64,000 nucleotides of DNA from AP-15 sp963716115 (GTDB lineage: Bacteria; Pseudomonadota; Alphaproteobacteria; ATCC43930; CGMCC-115725), in the NCBI GenBank assembly GCA_963716115.1, contig CAVQSZ010000037.1:124001-188000 (forward strand). Reading direction: 5' to 3'. The notes beneath the pieces are model-generated. The model was given only the letters and a program-made list of their open reading frames with translations, was not told the origin of the DNA and searched no databases. Shown piece after piece: positions 58,136-64,000 of the stretch. The position numbers and the translations under genes were made by a program. Positions within the stretch are counted from its first letter, which is position 1. The number at the start of each line of letters is the position of its first letter.

Positions 58136-58738
58136 CTAAGGCTGTGCGGCGGCGTCGGCGGGATCGGGCGGGACGAAGCGGCGCGCCACCTCGCTCATGA
58201 AGGCGTCGGGCGCCCCCGAGACCAGGAGCCCGATCGTTTCGGCCACCGCGTCCAACAGCGGCCCCACCCATTGGGTGATTTCCGCGGCGGGAAAATTCTG
58301 CAGCACGTAGGGGTGGACCAATTCCTTGATCCCCGGATGCCCGACGCCGATCCGCACCCGCCAATAATCCGGGCCGATCATGGCGTCGATCGAGCGCAGG
58401 CCGTTGTGGCCGGCATTGCCGCCGCCGCGCTTGACCCGCAATTTGCCCGGCCGCAGGTCGATCTCGTCGTGGATCACCACGATCTCCTCGGGCTCGATCT
58501 TGTAGAACCGCGCCGCTTCGGCGACCGATTCGCCGGAATCGTTCATGAAGGTCTGCGGCTTCAACAGCAGCCGCCGACCGCCGCCGACCGAGCCTTCGGC
58601 GAGCTCGCCCTTGAAGCGGCTGCGAAAGCCCGCAAAGCCGTGCCGGCGGGCGATCGCGTCGACCGCGACAAAGCCGACATTGTGCCGGTTGCGGGCATAG
58701 CGCGCGCCGGGATTGCCGAGGCCGACGACGAGACGCAC
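58136..58738 (-). CDS. pth: Peptidyl-tRNA hydrolase
   Basis: Pth frees tRNA from prematurely released peptidyl-tRNA. The 200-residue enzyme has VVGLGNPGARYARNRHNVGF with the catalytic histidine, KPQTFMNDSGESV and VIHDEIDLRPGKLRVK, and GGNAGHNGLRSI. The length is normal. It lies between rplY (37 bases upstream) and ychF (4 bases downstream). Confidence 0.96.
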   Translation of the reverse strand: MRLVVGLGNPGARYARNRHNVGFVAVDAIARRHGFAGFRSRFKGELAEGSVGGGRRLLLKPQTFMNDSGESVAEAARFYKIEPEEIVVIHDEIDLRPGKLRVKRGGGNAGHNGLRSIDAMIGPDYWRVRIGVGHPGIKELVHPYVLQNFPAAEITQWVGPLLDAVAETIGLLVSGAPDAFMSEVARRFVPPDPADAAAQP

Positions 58739-58775
58739 GCGTTATGGCTCGCCACCGGGGCCGAGGCGCGCGCGA

Positions 58776-59411
58776 TCAGGCCGCGGCCGGCGGCTCGGCC
58801 GCCGCCGGCGGGGCCGCGGCGGCGGTCGCCGCCTCCTCGCGCACCGCCGAGGACGGGGCCACGCTGGCGATCGTGAAGTCGCGCCCGGTGATCGTCGGGC
58901 GGCAGTCCGGCGGAACGCTCACCGCGCTGATATGGATGCTGTCGCCGATGTCGAGCCCGCTGAGGTCGACGGTCAGGTGGCTGGGGATGGCCTCCACCGG
59001 GCAGTTCAGCTCGATCCCGTGGCGCACGATGTTGAGGATGCCGCCGCGGCGCAGCCCGACCGACATCTCGTGGTTGATAAAGACGGCCGGCACCACCACC
59101 GTCACCCTGGCGGTGGCGCCGACCCGCATGAAATCGACGTGCAGCGGCGCGTCGGTGACCGGATGGTACTGCACGTCGCGGGGCAGCGTGCGGTGCGCGG
59201 TCCCCTCCACCGAGACCTCGACGAGGGTCGCAAGGAAGCCCCGATTGGCGAGCGCGCGCGACAGCTCGCGCGGCTCCAGGCTGATCAGCAGCGGATCCTG
59301 ATTGTCGCCGTAGATGATCCCCGGCACGCGTCCCGTGCGCCGGGTGGCTCGGGCGGCGCCTTTGCCGGCGCGGGCGCGCGGCTCGGCGCTGAGGGTGGTG
59401 ATCTCGGGCAT
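58776..59411 (-). CDS. rplY: 50S ribosomal protein L25, general stress (CTC) form
   Basis: A 211-residue L25/CTC protein that binds 5S rRNA. The L25 part begins LSAEPRARAGKGAARATRR and the CTC C-terminal domain shows HVDFMRVG and ILNIVRHGIELNCPVEAIP. The tail is Ala/Pro-rich, common in alphaproteobacteria. It starts at ATG 59411 and leads the rplY-pth-ychF run. Confidence 0.94.
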   Translation of the reverse strand: MPEITTLSAEPRARAGKGAARATRRTGRVPGIIYGDNQDPLLISLEPRELSRALANRGFLATLVEVSVEGTAHRTLPRDVQYHPVTDAPLHVDFMRVGATARVTVVVPAVFINHEMSVGLRRGGILNIVRHGIELNCPVEAIPSHLTVDLSGLDIGDSIHISAVSVPPDCRPTITGRDFTIASVAPSSAVREEAATAAAAPPAAAEPPAAA

Positions 59412-59518
59412 CGGCGTGGACTCCTCGTCGGCAAGCACAGATTTGGTCGAAGCCGGGCGAGCGCAACCCGTGCGGGGCGCCGCAGGCGGCGTTTCCCCGG
59501 CTGCGTCGGCCGAACGGC

Positions 59519-60451
59519 TCAGTTGAACAGGCTCGAGACCGACCGCTCCTCGCTGATCCGCCGGATCGCCTCGCCCATCAGGGGTGCTATCGACACCTGG
59601 CGGATGTTGCGCGCGGCCCGCATCGCGTCGGTCGCGACGATGCTGTCGGTCATCACCAGCGTCTCGATCGGCGAGGCGGCGACGCGCTCCACCGCTCCGC
59701 CGGACAGCACGCCGTGGGTGACGTAGGCGAAGACCGTCGAGGCGCCGCGGTCGACCAGAGCCTCCGCCGCGTTGCACAACGTGCCGGCGCTGTCGACGAT
59801 GTCGTCGACGAGGATGCAGCGGCGCCCCGCCACATCGCCGATGATGTTCATGACCTCGGAGACGCCGGCGCGCTCGCGCCGCTTGTCGATGATGGCGAGA
59901 TCGGCGTCGAGCCGCCGCGCGACCTGACGGGCGCGCAGGACGCTGCCGACATCCGGCGCAATGATGACGAGATCCTTGCGCGAGTGATGGTCCTGGATGT
60001 CCTTCACCAGAACCGGCGCGGCATAAAGATTGTCGGTCGGAATGTCGAAAAACCCCTGGATTTGGTCGGCGTGCAGGTCGAGCGTCAGCACCCGGTCCGC
60101 GCCCGCCGCGGTGATCATGTTGGCGACGAGCTTCGCCGAGATCGGGGTGCGCGGGGCGGATTTCCGGTCCTGCCGGGCGTAGCCGAAATAGGGGACGACG
60201 GCCGTGACCCGCCGCGCCGAGCTGCGCTTCAGCGCATCGAGGCAGACCAAGAGCTCCATCAGATGGTCGTTCGCCGGGTACGAGGTCGACTGGATCACGA
60301 AAACATCTTCGCCGCGAACGTTCTCCAGGATCTCGACAAACACCTCCATATCGGAGAAACGGCGCACGCTCGCTTTGGTAAGCGGCGAATCGAGATACTG
60401 CGATATCGCATCGGCCAGCGGCCGATTGCTGTTGCAGGCGAGGATTTTCAT
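59519..60451 (-). CDS. prs: Ribose-phosphate pyrophosphokinase
   Basis: Prs makes PRPP from ribose 5-phosphate and ATP for nucleotides, His and Trp. The 310-residue protein starts MKILACNSNRPLADAI at ATG 60451; a longer frame to 60472 adds an atypical MAGAHRD. Key motifs are FVIQSTSYPANDHLMELL, PYFGYARQDRK, VIIAPDVGSVLRARQVA and the PRPP loop LVDDIVDSAGTL. It precedes rplY, a conserved neighbour. Confidence 0.95.
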   Translation of the reverse strand: MKILACNSNRPLADAISQYLDSPLTKASVRRFSDMEVFVEILENVRGEDVFVIQSTSYPANDHLMELLVCLDALKRSSARRVTAVVPYFGYARQDRKSAPRTPISAKLVANMITAAGADRVLTLDLHADQIQGFFDIPTDNLYAAPVLVKDIQDHHSRKDLVIIAPDVGSVLRARQVARRLDADLAIIDKRRERAGVSEVMNIIGDVAGRRCILVDDIVDSAGTLCNAAEALVDRGASTVFAYVTHGVLSGGAVERVAASPIETLVMTDSIVATDAMRAARNIRQVSIAPLMGEAIRRISEERSVSSLFN

Positions 60452-60539
60452 GTCGCGGTGCGCGCCAGCCATGCCGTCGGGCCGGACCCCGGGGCTTCAG
60501 CGCGCGCGAGCATAGCGGCGCGACATCCTTGTTGCAACC

Positions 60540-61451
60540 TCATGACTTCCCGGCCGGCGGCGGGGCGCCGCGGGCGACCAGCTCCATGATGCCGCCCTGC
60601 GCCGAGGCGGCGACCATATAGGCGACATCGCCCCAGGCGCCGTCCAGGAGGCCCGCCGGAACATCGTTTTCCTGCCCGACGGTGCCGATCTCGCCGCCGT
60701 CCTTGCGGCGCACATGCCAGACGATCTTGACGTTCTGCTTGCCCGATTTCGGCTTGGCGACGGCGACGTCGGCGTCGAGCACCAGATCGGCCTTGGCCTG
60801 CGCGTCGGTGACGATGGTGACGTCCTGCTGCTTCAGGAAGGATGCGATCGCGCTCGCCAGGGCGGCGCCGCCGTCGCCGGGAGCCCCGGTGACGCCGGCC
60901 ACCAGCAGCCGGGCGCGCCCGCCCGCTTCGGCCTCGGCCGGGGCGTCGTCCTGCAAGAGGCCGGCGAGCTGCTCGGCGCTGGCCGCGGCGAGGCGCGCCA
61001 CGGCCTCGTCGTTCCCGGCCTGCCAGTCGCCGGCCGCGGCGACGATCCGCTCGGCGCGTTCGCCCAGGAGCTTCCCCGAGGCGTCGCGCAGCTCCCAGAG
61101 CGCCACCAGCGCCGCCTTGCCGGCGTTCACCGGCATCTCCTCGATGCGCCCGGCGAGCTCATAGCTGCCGATGCTCGCGGTGCGGTCGCTGGCGGCGATC
61201 TCGCGCGCCTGCAAGGCGCTCGCCATCGCCGGCGCCAGCTTTTCGGCGGTCGCCCGCGGCGCGCCGTCGACCGGGGCGATCGACACGCTGTTGCTGTCGC
61301 GCAGGGTCAGGATCGGCGCGCCCGGCGGCGGCACGTCGTGCGCAAAGGGGTGGGGCAGGGGCTGGCAGGAAGCGGCCAGCAGCAGGGCCGCTGCGGCGCC
61401 GCATCGATATGCCGCGCCCCCGCCCGGGCTCATCACGGCAGCCGGGCTCAT
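60540..61451 (-). CDS. Predicted lipoprotein of unknown function
   Basis: A 303-residue protein with a lipobox LAASC at about residues 25-29, so it is probably lipid-anchored. The mature part has a Ser/Ala-rich helical middle and a C-terminal region with KADLVLDADVAVAKPKSGKQ and IVWHVRRKDGGEIGTV, which suggests a sugar- or peptide-binding fold, but no family is certain. ATG 61451 overlaps the stop of a 24-residue hydrophobic ORF (ATGA); ATG 61433 is an alternative. It lies in the pgeF-lgt gene run. Confidence 0.7.
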   Translation of the reverse strand: MSPAAVMSPGGGAAYRCGAAAALLLAASCQPLPHPFAHDVPPPGAPILTLRDSNSVSIAPVDGAPRATAEKLAPAMASALQAREIAASDRTASIGSYELAGRIEEMPVNAGKAALVALWELRDASGKLLGERAERIVAAAGDWQAGNDEAVARLAAASAEQLAGLLQDDAPAEAEAGGRARLLVAGVTGAPGDGGAALASAIASFLKQQDVTIVTDAQAKADLVLDADVAVAKPKSGKQNVKIVWHVRRKDGGEIGTVGQENDVPAGLLDGAWGDVAYMVAASAQGGIMELVARGAPPPAGKS

Positions 61452-61522
61452 CGCAGCAGCAGCGCGCAGGTCGCGAGCAGCCCGAGCAGGCAAAAGGCGG
61501 CGAACAGGATCAGGTAGGGCAT
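61448..61522 (-). CDS. 24-residue hydrophobic membrane peptide
   Basis: The frame MPYLILFAAFCLLGLLATCA then LLLR is a single transmembrane helix. It starts 14 bases after the pgeF stop and its TGA overlaps the lipoprotein start codon, so translational coupling is likely. A GAGGGG lies immediately before the ATG, closer than ideal. No family is known to me. Confidence 0.45.
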   Translation of the reverse strand: MPYLILFAAFCLLGLLATCALLLR

Positions 61523-61535
61523 CCCCTCGCGGCGC

Positions 61536-62300
61536 CTATTCGAGCGCGATCGCCGACAGCCCGCGCCCGTAACCGGGCTCGCCGCGCAGGCAGGCGCGGC
61601 GATAGCTGAAGAACCGGTCCGGCTCGGCGGCCGTGTCGTGGGCGGCTCGCTGCACCGTTGCGACCCCGGCGCGCCGCAGGCGCTCCTCGAGATAGCGGCC
61701 GAGGTCGAACAGCCAACGGCCGTCGCGCCGCGCCGGCGCGAAGCAGCCCCGGCTGGCGGGGTCCTCGGCGATGAAGGGTTGCGGGAAATCCGCCCCGACC
61801 TCGTACGAATCGCGGCCGATGCAGGGGCCGATCCCGGCGCGGATATGCCGGCGCTCGGCGCCCAGCGCCGCCATCGCCGCGAGCGTCGCCTCGACGACGC
61901 CGCCGAGCGCGCCGCGCCAGCCGCCATGCGCCGCGCCGACGACCGCGGCCCGCGGGTCGTGCAGCAGGATCGGCGCGCAATCGGCCGCGAGCACGCCGAG
62001 CGCCAGGCCGCGCACCCGGGTGACGAGCCCGTCGGCCTGCGGCGCCTCGTCGCGGCCCCAGGGCTGCTCGACGGTGACGACCGCGGCGCTGTGGATTTGG
62101 CGGCAGGTCAGCAGCCGGTCGGCCGGCAGCCCGAGCCTCGCCATCGCTATCGCCCGGTTGCGGGCGACGCATTCCGCCGCATCGCCCGACCCGAAGCCGC
62201 AGTTCAGCGAATGGAACAGGCCGTCGCTGACGCCGCCCTGCCGGGTGAAGAAGGAGTGGCGGATGCCGGAACCCGCGTCGAGCGCGCCGAGAGTGACCAT
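61536..62300 (-). CDS. pgeF: Purine nucleoside phosphorylase/laccase-domain protein PgeF
   Basis: A 254-residue protein of the YfiH/YlmD family, reported to clear mis-incorporated residues in peptidoglycan or act on purine nucleosides. The metal ligands are in LAADCAPILLHD, AAHGGWRGALGGV and AGIGPCIGRDSYEVG. The length is normal. It follows the methyltransferase gene by about 16 bases in the lgt operon. Confidence 0.9.
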   Translation of the reverse strand: MVTLGALDAGSGIRHSFFTRQGGVSDGLFHSLNCGFGSGDAAECVARNRAIAMARLGLPADRLLTCRQIHSAAVVTVEQPWGRDEAPQADGLVTRVRGLALGVLAADCAPILLHDPRAAVVGAAHGGWRGALGGVVEATLAAMAALGAERRHIRAGIGPCIGRDSYEVGADFPQPFIAEDPASRGCFAPARRDGRWLFDLGRYLEERLRRAGVATVQRAAHDTAAEPDRFFSYRRACLRGEPGYGRGLSAIALE

Positions 62301-62316
62301 CGCCTCTGTTTCCGGG

Positions 62317-63405
62317 CTAATCGAAGCCGGCCGGCGGCGCCAGCCCCGGCGACATCAGGGCCACGACCTTGAACCGATCGCCCATCTGCCCGGGGTCGAG
62401 CAGGCGCGCGACGCCGCTCTCCAGGGCCCGGCGCTGACCCTCGCCCGCCTGCGCGCACAGCCGGGCGAGCCGCGCCGCGGCCCCGAGCCCGGCGAGAAAC
62501 CGCCCCTGCGGCGCGGGCCCATAGGTTTCGGCCCCGCCCGCCCGTGCGGTTTCGATAAAGGCGGCGAAATCGACATCGGCGCTGAGATCGGCGGTTCCGG
62601 GCGCGGCCGGCACGGGGACCGGGCGATGGCCCCGCACCGCGCGCAGGGTCGGGCCGGGGCTGCCGCCGCAATAGCCGTAATCGATGAAGAGGGCGGCGCC
62701 CCACTGGCGCGCCAGCCTCGCCCCGAGCCAGCCCCCGAGGGCCAGCGCCGCCGGGCAGATCTCGACGACATCGCCCGGCCGGGCGGCGCGGCGCGGCCGC
62801 TCGGCGACCAGCAGGGTCGCGGCCGGGCTTTCCGGCCCGTCGACCAGGACGAAATTGTCCTGCGGGTCGAGCCCCACCAGCCGCTCCGACCAACAGCTCG
62901 CCCGGCGCACGAGCTGGCGCACCGGCAAGGCGTCGAGAAACTCGTTGGCGACGACCAGCAGCGGCCCCGCCGGCAGCTCCTCGATCGCCGCGACCCAGAC
63001 CGGATCGGCCGCGCCGAGGCGTTCTTGCTGCTCGGCGCGCAAGTGCGGGCTGCGCTCGACCAGATGCAGGCGCAGGGCGCGGCGAAACCCCGGCACGGTC
63101 GCGGCGGCGCGCAGCAGGTCCGCCATCAGGACGCCGCGGCCCGGCCCGAGCTCGGCCAGGATCACCGGGTCCGGCCGCCCCGCCTGCCGCCACAGCTCGG
63201 CCAGCCACAGCCCGATCAGCTCGCCGAACACCTGGCTGATCTCGGGCGCGGTGACGAAGTCGCCCGCGGCGCCGATCGGGCGGCGGCTGGCGTAATAGCC
63301 GTCCTCGGGGTCGTGCAGCGCCATCGCCATGTAGGCTGCGACCGACAACGGCCCTTCCTCGCGAACCCGGCGCGCGATCCTGGCGGCGATCGTCGCCGCG
63401 CTCAC
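62317..63405 (-). CDS. SAM-dependent methyltransferase, MidA/NDUFAF7 family
   Basis: A 362-residue class I methyltransferase related to NDUFAF7, which methylates an arginine of complex I subunit NDUFS2. Motifs are SVAAYMAMALHDPEDGYY, DFVTAPEISQVFGELIG, the SAM site ILAELGPGRGVLMADLLR and VVANEFLDALPVRQ. The start is GTG 63405, overlapping the lgt stop by four bases. In alphaproteobacteria this gene regularly follows lgt. Confidence 0.9.
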   Translation of the reverse strand: MSAATIAARIARRVREEGPLSVAAYMAMALHDPEDGYYASRRPIGAAGDFVTAPEISQVFGELIGLWLAELWRQAGRPDPVILAELGPGRGVLMADLLRAAATVPGFRRALRLHLVERSPHLRAEQQERLGAADPVWVAAIEELPAGPLLVVANEFLDALPVRQLVRRASCWSERLVGLDPQDNFVLVDGPESPAATLLVAERPRRAARPGDVVEICPAALALGGWLGARLARQWGAALFIDYGYCGGSPGPTLRAVRGHRPVPVPAAPGTADLSADVDFAAFIETARAGGAETYGPAPQGRFLAGLGAAARLARLCAQAGEGQRRALESGVARLLDPGQMGDRFKVVALMSPGLAPPAGFD

Positions 63406-64000
63406 GGCCGGGCCGGGGCCGGGGCGCGGCGAGCCCAGGCGATGATCGCGATCCCGGCGACCAGCAGCGGGATCGACAACAGCTGGCCCATCGTCGTCCC
63501 GAAGATCAGGTAGCCGAGCTGCGGGTCCGGCTGGCGAAACAGCTCGCCCGACATCCGCGCCACCGCGTAGCCGGCGAGGAACAGCCCGGTGACGACGCCC
63601 GGATGGCGGCGCGCGCCGCGCCGCTCGGCGACGAGCAGCAGCAGGAAGAGCAGGACGCCTTCGCAAACGGCCTCGTAGAGCTCGCTTGGATGGCGCGGGA
63701 CCGGCCCGCCATTCGGGAAGATCATCGCCCACGGGACGTTGGTCGGCCGGCCGTAGAGCTCGCCGTTGATGAAATTCGCGATCCGGCCAAAGAACAGGCC
63801 GATCGGGATCGCCTCGGTGATGATGTCGGAAAAGGCGAAGAGCGCGATCCGGCGGGCGCGGGTGAACAGCACGATCGCGATCGTCACGCCGATCGCGCCG
63901 CCGTGGAACGACATCCCGCCATGCCACACGTAGAGCGCTTCGAGCGGGTGAAAGAGGTAATAGCCGGGCTTGTAGAGCAGCACATAGCCGATCCGCCCGC
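63402..64000 (-). CDS. lgt: Prolipoprotein diacylglyceryl transferase (partial, runs off the right edge)
   Basis: Lgt adds diacylglycerol to the lipobox cysteine of lipoproteins. The last 200 residues are present, including HGGMSFHGGAIGV, the signature GRIANFINGELYGRPT and RHPSELYEAVCEG. Several membrane spans are seen. The start codon and N-terminal part lie beyond 64000. The TGA overlaps the GTG of the methyltransferase gene. Confidence 0.93.
   Translation of the reverse strand, partial: GRIGYVLLYKPGYYLFHPLEALYVWHGGMSFHGGAIGVTIAIVLFTRARRIALFAFSDIITEAIPIGLFFGRIANFINGELYGRPTNVPWAMIFPNGGPVPRHPSELYEAVCEGVLLFLLLLVAERRGARRHPGVVTGLFLAGYAVARMSGELFRQPDPQLGYLIFGTTMGQLLSIPLLVAGIAIIAWARRAPAPARP

Overview
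The window is a GC-rich stretch of an alphaproteobacterial chromosome, most likely from a Rhodospirillales-like organism. The order mutM, enoyl-CoA hydratase, rpsT, dnaA, then dnaN, recF and gyrB is typical of that class. So are the lptC-lptA-lptB-rpoN-hpf-ptsN block, the DUF1150/small heat-shock pair, the NDUFA9-like gene and the Rieske/cytochrome b/cytochrome c1 operon. No rRNA, CRISPR array, transposase or prophage was seen. One tRNA gene, tRNA-Leu(CAG), is present.

Layout. 0.3-7.3 kb is a worn region: a frame-disrupted amidohydrolase, a TPR gene beside a decayed copy of its own 3' half, an ABC binding protein, a heavily broken winged-helix/TPR regulator, and a TauD remnant joined to the tail of an FAD oxidoreductase. 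7.4-16.4 kb is the core replication cluster, mutM to gyrB. 16.4-22.4 kb is an accessory module: an SbcD-like phosphoesterase and a large YhaN/SbcC-like ATPase, with a divergent WYL-domain regulator and an inverted repeat in the shared promoter region. 22.5-28.7 kb is a direct tandem duplication with a 2999-bp period, carrying a beta-propeller-like secreted protein, nadK and moaA, next to an older decayed nadK tail. 28.7-35.4 kb holds two DUF29 genes, fdhD-mobA (molybdenum cofactor and formate dehydrogenase maturation), an oxalate/formate-type MFS carrier with a 35-residue partner ORF, a thiamine-diphosphate enzyme and an SDR. 35.7-37.8 kb has a VOC protein, a GC-rich palindromic repeat, a VapB antitoxin with a misoriented VapC fragment, and the NDUFA9-like gene. 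38-45.5 kb runs tRNA-Leu, RNase D, kdsD, lptC-A-B, rpoN, hpf, ptsN. 45.5-64 kb is mostly housekeeping: small heat-shock protein, Tim44-like protein, hemF-trmL, petABC, mtnP-mtnA, nhaA, an RHH/PemK toxin-antitoxin pair, ychF-pth-rplY-prs, a lipoprotein, and pgeF, a methyltransferase and lgt.

How the genes work together. The lpt/kdsD block makes and exports lipopolysaccharide. The pet genes form the bc1 complex. The mtn pair recycles methylthioadenosine. The moaA/fdhD/mobA genes and the oxalate-formate-type carrier suggest a molybdoenzyme or formate metabolism neighbourhood. The SbcD/YhaN-like pair under a BrxR/CapW-style WYL regulator is the best candidate for an undescribed stress-response or anti-phage module.

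Caution. Essential genes (gyrB, rpoN, probably lptA) carry single-base frame breaks, some beside homopolymers. Many broken frames here may therefore be sequencing errors and not real mutations. Family names come from motifs read by eye; no search was run.
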